A DNA stretch of 64,000 nt. It comes from Methylophaga sp. UBA3192. Lineage in GTDB: Bacteria > Pseudomonadota > Gammaproteobacteria > Nitrosococcales > Methylophagaceae. A model generated the notes under the pieces. The model did no database searches and was not told the DNA's origin. It was given only the letters and a program-made list of their open reading frames with translations. Position numbers and translations under genes: made by a program. This document shows positions 7,837 to 16,685 of this stretch, one piece after another (position 1 is the first letter of the stretch; each line of letters starts with the position of its first letter). Location: assembly GCA_002363955.1 (NCBI GenBank), contig DEXE01000003.1:661060-725059 (forward strand), in the 5' to 3' direction.

Positions 7837-9359
7837 TTGCCGGTTTCTCCATGAGAAAGCGTGTCTAATACTGCATTAATATAAGCCTGTTGATCGTACA
7901 ACTGTGCAGCGATTTGAGCACTCATATTGTTTAATGGCTTAGCGAATATCACCATTAACGGGCTGACCAGCATCAGCATCACCACGGCAATAAACGCTGA
8001 TTTATTCAAAGGTGAAGTCTGTTGCGATTTATCCTTCTGCACACTGTAAAACAGTAAAGAACCTGAACGACATACCGCGATGATCATGATTAATCCGCCA
8101 ATCAATACCACACTTAAAATAGCGGCAAACCAGGGGTGAGCCAGAGCGGAATTCAGAATCATCACTTTACCGAAAAAGCCTGAGAGCGGTGGCATACCGG
8201 TTAAGGCAATCCCCAGCAGCATAAACACCGAACCAACTAACACTGGACGATCAACCGGAATGGCTTTGGTAAACGAATCGGCATAGATACCGCGTCCTCT
8301 CAGAATCACGTCGGCGATTAAAAACATAGCTGCACCGAGCAGAGTCGAGTGAATAAGATAATAGAATGTTGCGGTTAATGCGGCTTCGCTATTAATGCCG
8401 ATAGCAATCATCAACGTCGCCACCGACGCTAATATCAAATAGGCGACCTGACGGCGTAATGCTCTGGCTGCCAGTACACCTAATGCGGCTAATGCCAGGG
8501 TGATTAAACCCAGTAACAATACCCATTGAATATGCACAAACGCTAAATCGCCAGCGGCTTCACCAAACACAGTCCCGTGAACACGGATAATCGAATACAA
8601 ACCGACTTTGGTCATGATGGCAAACAAAGCAGCCACTGGGGCCGAGGTATAGGCATAAGCGCCTGGCAACCACAGATAAAGTGGAAACATCGCTGCTTTA
8701 ATGCCGAAGACGACCAGAAGTAAAACGGCCGCTGTGGCGACAATGCCCTGATCTTCTGCAGAGACGTTTTGCACCGCAATGGCCATATCGGCAATATTCA
8801 GCGTGCCTAGAATGCCGTAAAGCGTACCGACAGCGAACAGGAACAGCGTCGATCCCACCAGATTGATGACCACATAATGCAGACCGGCGCGGGTACGCAG
8901 ACGTCCACCGCCGTGAAGTAATAAACCGTAAGAGGCGAGCAGTAATACTTCGAAGAAGACAAACAGATTAAATACGTCGCCGGTCATAAACGCACCGTTC
9001 AGACCGAACAGCTGTAACTGGAACAAAACATGGAAATGCTGTCCCTGCTTATCGGTATCGGTGCGTATGGCATACCATAATGCGGCTAAAGCCAGTAGGG
9101 AGGTCAGTAGCAGCATCATTGCCGATAATCGATCCAGCACAATGACGATACCAAACGGCGCCTGCCAGTTACCGAGTAAAACCACTTGCATGACATCAGT
9201 GCTTGCCAGTTTAAAGCTGACCAGACTGACGCCAACCAGCAAGCTGATTAATATCAGGCTTAAAATGCGTTGTGTCTGAATACCGGCTGGACGTGCCATC
9301 AACAGCAAGATGCCACCAATCAATGGTAATAACACCGGCAGAATAGTAAACGGACTCAT
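7833..9359 (-). CDS. mrpD: Mrp/Mnh cation:proton antiporter subunit D
   Basis: A 508-residue, roughly 14-helix proton-translocating subunit homologous to NuoM/NuoN of complex I. Visible landmarks are VFFEVLLLASYGLLLHGG (with the conserved glutamate of helix 5), VVFGIKAAMFPLYLWLPGAYAYTSAPVAALFAI (with the conserved lysine of helix 7 and the loop after it) and TGMPPLSGFFGKVMIL. These residues form the proton path in this superfamily. It sits between mrpC and mrpE with four-base overlaps at both ends. Confidence 0.95.
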   Translation of the reverse strand: MSPFTILPVLLPLIGGILLLMARPAGIQTQRILSLILISLLVGVSLVSFKLASTDVMQVVLLGNWQAPFGIVIVLDRLSAMMLLLTSLLALAALWYAIRTDTDKQGQHFHVLFQLQLFGLNGAFMTGDVFNLFVFFEVLLLASYGLLLHGGGRLRTRAGLHYVVINLVGSTLFLFAVGTLYGILGTLNIADMAIAVQNVSAEDQGIVATAAVLLLVVFGIKAAMFPLYLWLPGAYAYTSAPVAALFAIMTKVGLYSIIRVHGTVFGEAAGDLAFVHIQWVLLLGLITLALAALGVLAARALRRQVAYLILASVATLMIAIGINSEAALTATFYYLIHSTLLGAAMFLIADVILRGRGIYADSFTKAIPVDRPVLVGSVFMLLGIALTGMPPLSGFFGKVMILNSALAHPWFAAILSVVLIGGLIMIIAVCRSGSLLFYSVQKDKSQQTSPLNKSAFIAVVMLMLVSPLMVIFAKPLNNMSAQIAAQLYDQQAYINAVLDTLSHGETGK

Positions 9360-9748
9360 GATGTACTCCGTTCAGAATCAGATTTTGCTGAGTTGTGCTT
9401 GGTGGCTTTAAGTTCATCGTCGGATCGATGCAGCCCGTCGACATGATCATTGCCTAATTCGCTACGGGCTTTTAATGCCAATACGATAAGAAATGCGGTC
9501 ATACCGAAGGCAATCACGATAGCGGTTAATACCAGGGCTTGTGGTAAAGGATCAGTATATCCAGCGGCGGCCGGATCGATCACGGCCGGAAAGCCGATTT
9601 GCAAACGACCCATGGTAAATAAAAAAACATTTACTGCGTAAGCGAGCATGGTTAATCCCAGTACTACCGGGAAGGTTCTGGCTCTTAGCGTAAGATACAC
9701 GCCGCAACCGGTCATCACGGCTATGACGCTGGCAATTAGCCATTCCAT
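9356..9748 (-). CDS. mrpC: Mrp/Mnh cation:proton antiporter subunit C
   Basis: A 130-residue, three-helix subunit homologous to NuoK. Typical parts are ASVIAVMTGCGVYLTLRARTFPVVLGLTMLAYAVNVFLF and DPLPQALVLTAIVIAFGMTAFLIVLALKA. A hydrophilic C-terminal tail (HVDGLHRSDDELKATKHN...) follows the last helix. It shares one base with the AB subunit gene and four with mrpD. Confidence 0.94.
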   Translation of the reverse strand: MEWLIASVIAVMTGCGVYLTLRARTFPVVLGLTMLAYAVNVFLFTMGRLQIGFPAVIDPAAAGYTDPLPQALVLTAIVIAFGMTAFLIVLALKARSELGNDHVDGLHRSDDELKATKHNSAKSDSERSTS

Positions 9749-12567
9749 TAGTTAACTTCCTCATGTTTGACGTGATGCGAGGCGTGACTGAGTTTGCCCA
9801 GTTCGACCAGAATCATTACCGTGGCCCCCACGACGACCAGGAATACACCTAAATCAAAGGCAATGGCACTGGCCACTTCAAATTTACCGACAACCGGCCA
9901 GGTTAAATAAGTAAAGGCGGTTGTCAGGAACGGATAACCGATCAACATAGAGACAACACCGGTCAGTGTGGCAACCAGCAAGCCAATCCAGATCACCCGA
10001 TGCATATCTATCCGCAGGCGTTCATTGGTCCAGTCGATACCGTTGGCAAGATATTGCGAGATAAGAGCAACCGAAGCGATCAGGCCGGCAATAAATCCAC
10101 CGCCCGGAAGGTTGTGACCGCGCAGGAAGATAAACACTGCCACCATCAGCATCAGTGGAAACAGTAAGCGGGTAAGGGTCTGCATAATCGGTGGATGCGG
10201 ATCATGACTCCAGACCAGACCATCAACATCTTTTGCTGGAGCCGCAAGCTTCAGGCCTTCCAGCATGGCAAAGACACATATACCTGCCAATGCCAGCACG
10301 ACGATTTCTCCTAAAGTATCAAAGCCACGGAAATCGACCAGAATCACATTGACCACATTTGTGCCGCCACCACCGGGTTTGGCGTTATCAATAAAGAAGC
10401 CGGATATCGGTGAATAATCACGACTTAGTACGGCCATAGTCAAAAAGAATACCGACACTGCAGCCGCTACAGAAATCACGCCATCCCGCGTGAAACGAAT
10501 ATAGCTACGCTCCTGTGGCGTGTGTTGTGGCAAAAAGAATAAGGCTAATAACAACAGGACAATGGTGACCACTTCAACGGATAACTGGGTCAGCGCCAAA
10601 TCCGGTGCTGAAAACTTCACAAAGCCTAAAGCCACCACCAGACCGACAACCCCGATAGCAATCAGCGAAACCAGCCGTTTATGGTGAAGCATTACTGTCA
10701 GGATACTGGCAATAATCAGTACTGCCGACATTAAAAAGGTAATGACATCGGCTTCCATCAATACCCGATCGCCAAGTAAAGGTGAGTTGAACTGGAAGAA
10801 GGTGATGATACTCAGCATCAATGCGCCACCAATAACCCAGGTCACGGCGGGTTGTAAGGTGGTTTGATCAAATGCATCAGTAATTTTTTTCGATAGACGA
10901 ATGATTTTCCACAGTACCCAGTCAAAAACCGCTTTACCCTCGAGGCCATGCAGACATCTGTCGTGCCAGGCAAATAAGCGATGGCGCATGCTGTAAACGG
11001 CCACACCTAATACCAAAGCAATGAAACTCATCATTAACGGCAGGTTGAATCCATGCCAGATAGCCAGACTGAATTCAGGCGCTGCCGTTTGCAGACTTGA
11101 AGCTACGGCAACGGTCAGTATTGGGCTGATCAAAAACATGGGCGCAACGCCGACCAGTAAACATAACACCACCAGAATATCGACCGGAATTTTCATAAAC
11201 CTGGGGGGCTCATGGGGTGTTTTTGGCAAATCAATCGGTTCGCCGTTGAAGAAAACATCATGAATAAACCGTAGTGAATAAGCGACTGAGAAAATGGCGG
11301 CCAAGGTCACTAATACCGGAATGGTCCAGGCGGCTAATGTGGTTCCCGATGCACTGATGGCCTGTTCAAAAAACATCTCTTTGCTGAGGAATCCATTTAA
11401 CAGCGGTACACCGGCCATCGCGGCAGCAGCAATCATCGCCAGCATCGCAGTATGCGGCATCATTTTGAACAGACCATTGAGTTTACGCATATCACGGGTG
11501 CCGGATTCATGATCAATAATGCCGGCAACCATAAACAGTGAACCTTTGAAAGTAGCATGATTGATGATATGGAAAATCGCGGCAACCAGTGCCAGCTCAC
11601 TGCTGAAGCCGAACAAAAGGGTAATGAGGCCAAGATGACTCAAGGTCGAATAAGCCAGCAGACCCTTTAAATCATGTTTGAATAAAGCGACGTAGGCACC
11701 GAGGAGCAGCGTGATCATCCCTGCTGTGCCTACCATCCACATCCATTCTGGTGTACCGGAGAGCGCCGGGAAAAATCGTGCCAGTAAAAAAATACCGGCT
11801 TTCACCATAGTGGCGGAATGCAGATAGGCCGAAACCGGAGTTGGAGCTGCCATGGCATGGGGCAACCAGAAATGAAACGGAAACTGGGCCGATTTGGTGA
11901 ATACACCAAGCAGAATCAACACTAAAGTTGGCAGATATAAATCATGCCCTTTGATTAACTCCCCGGAAGCCAGTACATCGCTTAATTGATAACTGCCAAC
12001 AATGTGCCCGAGTAATAACACACCACCTAGCAATGCCAGACCACCAGCACCTGTTACGGCAAGTGCCATACGAGCACCCTGGCGTGCATCCTGACGATGC
12101 TGCCAGTAGCTGATCAGCAGAAACGAGGTGATTGAGGTGAGTTCCCAGAACACCACCAGTTGTAACAGATTTTCGGATAATACAATGCCCAGCATAGAGC
12201 CCATGAACATCAACATATAGGCGTAAAAACGCCCCATGGAATCTTTTGCCGACAGGTAATATCGGGCATAAAAGATGATCAGCAGACCAATCAGCAGGAT
12301 CAGTAAGGCAAACAGCAGAGCCAGACCATCCAGACGAAAAGCGAGATTAAACCCAATTGAAGGCAGCCAGGACCATTGTTGAATGAGGGTTTCGCCAGCA
12401 AAGATAAACTGCATGGAGGGAAACAAGATGGCCAGCGTCAGCAAGGTTGTTAACCCAGCAACCCAGGCAGAGGCTAATCGGTTGTACCGCGTGGCCCAAG
12501 CGGCAAAAGGCGCTGCAGCAAAAGGCAATAAGGCAACTATTGGAAGATTAAAACTGAGTAAGCTCAT
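9748..12567 (-). CDS. mrpA: Mrp/Mnh cation:proton antiporter, fused subunits A and B
   Basis: The large subunit of the Mrp antiporter, about 940 residues. The N-terminal two thirds is the NuoL-like MrpA core, with the helix-5 glutamate in LVVFWELTSITSFLLI and the HFWLPHAMAAPTPVSAYLHSATMVKAGIFLLAR segment. An MbhD/MbhE-like part (FVKFSAPDLALTQLSVEVVTIVLLLLALFFLP) follows. The last 140 residues are an MnhB domain (RGHNLPGGGFIAGLIASVALISQYLANG...). The A-B fusion resembles PhaAB of group 2 Mrp systems. A TTG at 12591 would add eight residues; the ATG at 12567 is preferred, with no strong Shine-Dalgarno for either. First gene of the antiporter operon; expected to extrude Na+ and support pH and salt homeostasis. 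Confidence 0.94.
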   Translation of the reverse strand: MSLLSFNLPIVALLPFAAAPFAAWATRYNRLASAWVAGLTTLLTLAILFPSMQFIFAGETLIQQWSWLPSIGFNLAFRLDGLALLFALLILLIGLLIIFYARYYLSAKDSMGRFYAYMLMFMGSMLGIVLSENLLQLVVFWELTSITSFLLISYWQHRQDARQGARMALAVTGAGGLALLGGVLLLGHIVGSYQLSDVLASGELIKGHDLYLPTLVLILLGVFTKSAQFPFHFWLPHAMAAPTPVSAYLHSATMVKAGIFLLARFFPALSGTPEWMWMVGTAGMITLLLGAYVALFKHDLKGLLAYSTLSHLGLITLLFGFSSELALVAAIFHIINHATFKGSLFMVAGIIDHESGTRDMRKLNGLFKMMPHTAMLAMIAAAAMAGVPLLNGFLSKEMFFEQAISASGTTLAAWTIPVLVTLAAIFSVAYSLRFIHDVFFNGEPIDLPKTPHEPPRFMKIPVDILVVLCLLVGVAPMFLISPILTVAVASSLQTAAPEFSLAIWHGFNLPLMMSFIALVLGVAVYSMRHRLFAWHDRCLHGLEGKAVFDWVLWKIIRLSKKITDAFDQTTLQPAVTWVIGGALMLSIITFFQFNSPLLGDRVLMEADVITFLMSAVLIIASILTVMLHHKRLVSLIAIGVVGLVVALGFVKFSAPDLALTQLSVEVVTIVLLLLALFFLPQHTPQERSYIRFTRDGVISVAAAVSVFFLTMAVLSRDYSPISGFFIDNAKPGGGGTNVVNVILVDFRGFDTLGEIVVLALAGICVFAMLEGLKLAAPAKDVDGLVWSHDPHPPIMQTLTRLLFPLMLMVAVFIFLRGHNLPGGGFIAGLIASVALISQYLANGIDWTNERLRIDMHRVIWIGLLVATLTGVVSMLIGYPFLTTAFTYLTWPVVGKFEVASAIAFDLGVFLVVVGATVMILVELGKLSHASHHVKHEEVN

Positions 12568-12655
12568 GGCGGCTGGTGTGATCCCTGTCAATGCTAGACG
12601 ATAATCGGTTCAGCATAAGGCTTAATGACTACAAAAATTCTTTTGCTATGTATCT

Positions 12656-12693
12656 CAACAAGTTAAGCCGGAAATGACCGGCTTAACTTGTTG
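12656..12693 (-). terminator. Perfect 16-bp inverted repeat after the cytochrome c gene
   Basis: CAACAAGTTAAGCCGG and its exact complement flank a six-base loop AAATGA. It lies 17 bases beyond the cytochrome stop codon on the minus strand and upstream of the mrp operon. The stem is long and perfect, but no U-run follows on either strand. It may act as a terminator, a transcript-stabilising 3' end, or a binding site for a dimeric protein. Confidence 0.6.
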
Positions 12694-12710
12694 GCTATGA
12701 AATGATTAAT

Positions 12711-13205
12711 TCAGTCGGCAGATGAAATCATATAATCGACAGCCGCTTTGACTTCATCATCGCTCAATTTTGGATTACCACCCCGAGCAGGCATCATGTT
12801 AAAGCCATTAATTGCATGTTCGTAAAGGGTATCCATGCCTTTTTCGATGCGTGGAGCCCAGTCGGCAGCATTGCCGATTTTCGGTGAGTTCATCATGCCA
12901 GTGCCATGACAGACAGCACAAACCTGTGTTGTTACTTGCTTGCCAACGCTATTTTCATCAGCGCTGCCTGCAGTATCTTCAGTTTCATCAGCAACAGGAG
13001 CCTCTGCAATCTGTTCTTCACCAATGTTTTCCCGTGCTACTGGCTTTAATCTTTCAGCAATCGCTTCAGCATCCATGGGTTCAGGCTCGATGACTCCATC
13101 AGCAATAGCCAGCATATTGGACAAAATCAGGTTAGCGATGACGAACAGTACTGCGACAACAATTAAACTGCCGATCAGGTACTTAGGTGAATTAGATGAT
13201 TGCAT
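12711..13205 (-). CDS. Membrane-anchored class I cytochrome c (cytochrome c5 type)
   Basis: A 164-residue monohaem cytochrome tethered to the inner membrane by an N-terminal helix (residues 9-33, LIGSLIVVAVLFVIANLILS) with an acidic linker of about 50 residues. The haem motif is C96-A-V-C-H100, and the distal methionine is Met137 or Met138 in FNMMPARGG. The end, LSDDEVKAAVDYMISSAD, is the usual c5 C-terminal helix. It should carry electrons in the periplasm, for example to a terminal oxidase. It is monocistronic by position, with a strong hairpin after it. Confidence 0.9.
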   Translation of the reverse strand: MQSSNSPKYLIGSLIVVAVLFVIANLILSNMLAIADGVIEPEPMDAEAIAERLKPVARENIGEEQIAEAPVADETEDTAGSADENSVGKQVTTQVCAVCHGTGMMNSPKIGNAADWAPRIEKGMDTLYEHAINGFNMMPARGGNPKLSDDEVKAAVDYMISSAD

Positions 13206-13263
13206 GGTTTACCTCTGACTCCATAATAGTGGTACTAATTATACGGGCATATGCTCAGCCGCG

Positions 13264-14268
13264 CTACGCATCAGACAGCGGCCCGAGCGTGATTTTTCCG
13301 ATTGTTTTTCCATGGCTGACTAAATCATGAGCCTGTTCAAGTGTTTGAGGTGTCAGATTGTCAAAATGTTGTAGCGATACTGGATATAACTGGTTTAAAT
13401 CAGCCATTTCAGCAATACGTTTAAGAATCAGTCCTTGTTGGCTGATATCTGTCGTTTTTAAATGGGGACGGGTGAACATGAATTCCCAGACCAGCCCGGC
13501 ACTTTTGGTTTTCAGCAGATTCAAATCCACAGGTTGCTGAAAGCTGACCACCAGGGCTATCAGGCCTTGTGGCGCAATCAGTTCAACCATTTGCGGATAG
13601 TAATAATCACTGTCATTCAGACACAGAATATAATCCGGCGCTGGCAGGTTTGCTTGCTGATAATTGTGGGTTAAGGAGCCTTGATGGCTGACCACGGCAT
13701 CAGCCCCCAGTATTTCACACCATTCTGTGGTTTCCGGACGCGAAGCGGTCGCTATGACCCTGAGATGGGTGAGCTGTTTAGCCAGCTGAATTGCCATTGA
13801 CCCCACACCACCTGCAGCACCGATAATTAACAGGGTTTTACCCAGATCCTTCTCCACATTAATTCTGAGTCGATCAAACAGACTTTCCCATGCGGTCAGA
13901 CTGGTTAACGGTAATGCGGCTGATTGATGTATCTCAAGTGATTGCGGCGCTTTGGCAATAATGCGTGAATCCACCAGTTGGTGAGAGGCAAAACAGCCAT
14001 CACGGCCAACATCTCCGGCGTAGAAAACTTTATCTCCGGCCTGAAAATCATGACATTTTTCGCCTACTTCTACGATGGTGCCTGCGGCATCCCAACCAAG
14101 AATCTTGCCAGTCAATTCAGCATCAATGGTTGATTTAACTTTCAGATCGACCGGATTTACGGCGACGGCTTCCACGGCAACTAATACATCATGACCGGTT
14201 GGTTTCGGCGTCGGTTGATGGATCAGTTGAGACATAGGCTGAGCATGCTGAAACTGTAATGCCTGCAT
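13264..14268 (-). CDS. Zinc-type alcohol dehydrogenase / quinone oxidoreductase family protein
   Basis: A 334-residue medium-chain dehydrogenase/reductase. The N-terminal GroES-like domain contains VLVAVEAVAVNPVDLKVKS and GWDAAGTIVEVGEKCHDFQAGDKVFYAG. The nucleotide-binding domain has TLLIIGAAGGVGSMAIQLAKQ, an AxxGxxG-type NADPH motif. The catalytic zinc ligands of true alcohol dehydrogenases are not evident, so it is more likely an NADPH-dependent quinone or enone reductase of the ZADH1/YdjJ-like group. It lies two bases downstream of the DUF1841 gene on the same strand. Substrate unknown. Confidence 0.85.
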   Translation of the reverse strand: MQALQFQHAQPMSQLIHQPTPKPTGHDVLVAVEAVAVNPVDLKVKSTIDAELTGKILGWDAAGTIVEVGEKCHDFQAGDKVFYAGDVGRDGCFASHQLVDSRIIAKAPQSLEIHQSAALPLTSLTAWESLFDRLRINVEKDLGKTLLIIGAAGGVGSMAIQLAKQLTHLRVIATASRPETTEWCEILGADAVVSHQGSLTHNYQQANLPAPDYILCLNDSDYYYPQMVELIAPQGLIALVVSFQQPVDLNLLKTKSAGLVWEFMFTRPHLKTTDISQQGLILKRIAEMADLNQLYPVSLQHFDNLTPQTLEQAHDLVSHGKTIGKITLGPLSDA

Positions 14269-14270
14269 GT

Positions 14271-14705
14271 TTACTTCTCCGCTAAATGTTTAAGGGCTCT
14301 GAGATAGGCGGTTTCTGAGGGTGGTTGCTGTTGCTGCTGAGCCAGCCAAAGTTGCTCAGCCAGACAATCAATCATTAAATGCTCTGCAGCGTGTGGGTCA
14401 GCCGTTTTAGCCATTAATTTTTGATGAGCGATCACAATACCAGCCGGGCGATCGGTGGAAATCTGTTCATGCACCGCGATATGCAGGCCCATATGCAGAT
14501 AGGGATTGGTCTCACCGTTTTCCACAAAATACTCCTGGCCTGATTGAATCGGGGAGGAGAGTAACTGGTGGTATTCAGGATGCAAAACAATGACATCTGC
14601 AATCATTTGTTCCAAAGCACTGAGTATTTGACCGGATTGCATTTTTTGCCAGACATCATGATATTGCTGGCGCAGTGCATCACGATCCTGACTGAAAACT
14701 GCCAT
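14271..14705 (-). CDS. DUF1841 family protein
   Basis: A 144-residue soluble protein of the proteobacterial DUF1841 family, function unknown. It shows the family pattern MIADVIVLHPEYHQLL, then NPYLHMGLHIAVHEQISTDRPAGI and HAAEHLMIDCLAEQLW, rich in conserved histidines. It overlaps the nth stop by one base and is followed directly by the dehydrogenase gene. Neighbourhood next to nth is common for this family in gammaproteobacteria, which suggests co-transcription but not a shared reaction. Confidence 0.88.
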   Translation of the reverse strand: MAVFSQDRDALRQQYHDVWQKMQSGQILSALEQMIADVIVLHPEYHQLLSSPIQSGQEYFVENGETNPYLHMGLHIAVHEQISTDRPAGIVIAHQKLMAKTADPHAAEHLMIDCLAEQLWLAQQQQQPPSETAYLRALKHLAEK

Positions 14706-15358
14706 CAGGCGGTTTTCCTGGAGGTGGTTTGCATGCGACGAAATTCATCGCACAGGTCGGTCACAATACATTGATCGCAATGCGGTTTTCTGGCGGTACA
14801 AACGTAACGGCCATGCAGGATCAGCCAGTGATGTGCATCCAGTTTGAATTCGTTGGGGATCACTTTCATCAAGCGATCTTCGACTTCACGGACATTTTTA
14901 CCTTTAGCCAGACCGGTGCGATTCGCCAGGCGGAAAATATGCGTATCCACCGCCATAACGGGGTGCTTGAAAACGGTATTGAGAATAACATTGGCGGTTT
15001 TACGACCGACACCAGGCAGGGCTTCCAGCGCTTCCCGATTATCTGGAACTTGACCATTATGTTTGTCGATTAGCTGCTGGCAGGTTTTGATAACGTTTTC
15101 GGCTTTGCTGTTAAACAGGCCGATGGTTTTGATATAGCTTTTCAGTCCAGCAATACCTAAATCGAGAATCGTCTGTGGTGTATTCGCCACCGGATACAGC
15201 TTGTCGGTGGCTTTGTTAACACCGACATCAGTTGCCTGAGCGGAGAGAATCACGGCGATCAGCAATTCAAACGGTGAGTTGTAATTCAACTCGGTTGTTG
15301 GCGCCGGATTGTGAGCGCGCAGTCTGCTGAAAAACTGTTGCCGCTGCGTTTGATTCAT
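14705..15358 (-). CDS. nth: Endonuclease III
   Basis: A 217-residue DNA glycosylase/AP lyase for base-excision repair of oxidised pyrimidines. The helix-hairpin-helix motif ALPGVGRKTANVIL contains the catalytic lysine, and AVDTHIFRLANRTG contains the catalytic aspartate. The C-terminal [4Fe-4S] site is complete: CTARKPHCDQCIVTDLC, spaced C-X6-C-X2-C-X5-C. Full length for the family. It is two bases after rnfE, an arrangement conserved in gammaproteobacteria (rnfABCDGE-nth), and so is probably co-transcribed with the Rnf operon. Confidence 0.97.
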   Translation of the reverse strand: MNQTQRQQFFSRLRAHNPAPTTELNYNSPFELLIAVILSAQATDVGVNKATDKLYPVANTPQTILDLGIAGLKSYIKTIGLFNSKAENVIKTCQQLIDKHNGQVPDNREALEALPGVGRKTANVILNTVFKHPVMAVDTHIFRLANRTGLAKGKNVREVEDRLMKVIPNEFKLDAHHWLILHGRYVCTARKPHCDQCIVTDLCDEFRRMQTTSRKTA

Positions 15359-15360
15359 CG

Positions 15361-16050
15361 TTAACCTGTCGTGGTTTGCGGTGTCAGCGCTTCAACTTCC
15401 ACTTTCACTGCACGATTGGCAACACGGGCATCGATGACATTTTTCAGTGCCACGATGAGTCCCAGACCGATAAAGGCACCCGGTGGCAAAATGGCGATAA
15501 GAAAGCCACGGTAATCATCAATTACAGTGATTTCCAGACCACGCGCAGCTTCACCAAACATCAGATGTGCCTGGCTCAGCAAGGTGCCCTGACCAATTAA
15601 TTCACGCATTCCGCCCAGCAGGACCAGCACGGCGGTAAAACCAATACCCATCATCAGACCATCCAATAACGAAGGGGTGACCGGATTTCGCGCTGCAAAG
15701 GCTTCAGCACGGGCAATGATTGAACAGTTGGTGACGATTAACGGAATGAAGATGCCAAGGATCAGATACAGTTCATGAAACCAGGCATTCATTGATAATT
15801 CGATAGCGGTCACAATCGAAGCAATGATCAATACAAATACCGGTAACCGCGCTTCATCAGGAATCTGATGGCGCAACATGGAAATAATGCCGTTAGACGC
15901 AACCAGGGTCAGAATAGTCGCCAGCCCAAGCCCAAGCCCATTAATCAGGGTATTAGTGACCGCCAGTAAAGGACACAAACCTAACAATTGCACTAACGCG
16001 GGATTATTTTTCCACAGACCTTCTTTAATAATCTGATTGTAGATTGTCAT
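15361..16050 (-). CDS. rnfE: Rnf electron transport complex subunit E
   Basis: A 229-residue integral membrane protein with six helices, paired with RnfA in the membrane core. Family landmarks are NNPALVQLLGLCPLLAVTNTLINGLGLGLATILTL, FIPLIVTNCSIIARAEAFAARN and LLDGLMMGIGFTAVLVLLGGMREL. The cysteines in GLCPLLAV and VTNCSII correspond to those that coordinate the intramembrane [2Fe-2S] cluster between RnfA and RnfE. Overlaps rnfG by four bases. Confidence 0.96.
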   Translation of the reverse strand: MTIYNQIIKEGLWKNNPALVQLLGLCPLLAVTNTLINGLGLGLATILTLVASNGIISMLRHQIPDEARLPVFVLIIASIVTAIELSMNAWFHELYLILGIFIPLIVTNCSIIARAEAFAARNPVTPSLLDGLMMGIGFTAVLVLLGGMRELIGQGTLLSQAHLMFGEAARGLEITVIDDYRGFLIAILPPGAFIGLGLIVALKNVIDARVANRAVKVEVEALTPQTTTG

Positions 16051-16685
16051 GTGTTTTCCTCTGCAGGGATAAACAGCTTATCCTGATTGGCTTCAAAAAA
16101 TTCCAATGTTCGTTTGATGGCATTGACCACTGCTCGTGCAGTAATCGTTGCCCCGGTAAATTGATCAAAATCACCGCCATCTTTTTTAACTTTCCAGCGT
16201 GATTTGTCCGGTGAAGATAGCGACAGACCAGCAAATTGCAGGATCCAGTCATCGCGCTGAGCATCAATCTTATCACCAAGCCCCGGTGTTTCTTTATGGC
16301 TGATAACCCGCACACCTGACAGATTGCCATCGGCATAAACAGCTATCAGAATTTTGATACTGCCACTGTAACCATCTGGTGCCACACTGGTTAATACGGC
16401 CGCCACCGGTTCATTATTTTTTCTTGCACGGAACACCGTTGTGGGTTCTTCAGTCCCTAATTGCGGGGTAGGTGGCAGTACAATTGTGTCATTCAGAATA
16501 GCATTGTCATAAGCCTGTTTGGGCACCAGAGTATTTATGGCTTCCAGTAACGCCAGACGTTCATTTTCTTTAATCTGAGTGCGAGTACTTTCTTCAGTAA
16601 AGGCCACCAAAGTGGTCGCTACAATCGCAAACAGAGCCAGCATCAGGCCAACCCGAAAAGCTGGTTGATTCCATAATGCTTTCAT
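16047..16685 (-). CDS. rnfG: Rnf electron transport complex subunit G
   Basis: A 212-residue flavoprotein with one N-terminal transmembrane helix (VGLMLALFAIVATTLVAF) and a periplasmic FMN-binding domain. The covalent flavin attachment motif reads DQFTGATITARAVVNAIK, with the attachment threonine in GATIT. GYSGSIKILIAVYADGNLSGVRVISHKETPGLGDKI is the usual FMN-domain core. Overlaps rnfD and rnfE by four bases each, so translation is coupled. Confidence 0.96.
   Translation of the reverse strand: MKALWNQPAFRVGLMLALFAIVATTLVAFTEESTRTQIKENERLALLEAINTLVPKQAYDNAILNDTIVLPPTPQLGTEEPTTVFRARKNNEPVAAVLTSVAPDGYSGSIKILIAVYADGNLSGVRVISHKETPGLGDKIDAQRDDWILQFAGLSLSSPDKSRWKVKKDGGDFDQFTGATITARAVVNAIKRTLEFFEANQDKLFIPAEENT

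Noticed and set aside
7872..7890. GCCTGTTGATCGTAC in mrpD as a further copy of the palindromic repeat arm
   Set aside because: It is within conserved coding sequence, lacks the TA border and has no partner arm; a chance match.
12586..12591. TTGACA at the start of the mrp operon as a -35 element
   Set aside because: It overlaps the possible TTG start of the AB subunit and no -10 element lies at a suitable distance before the coding region.
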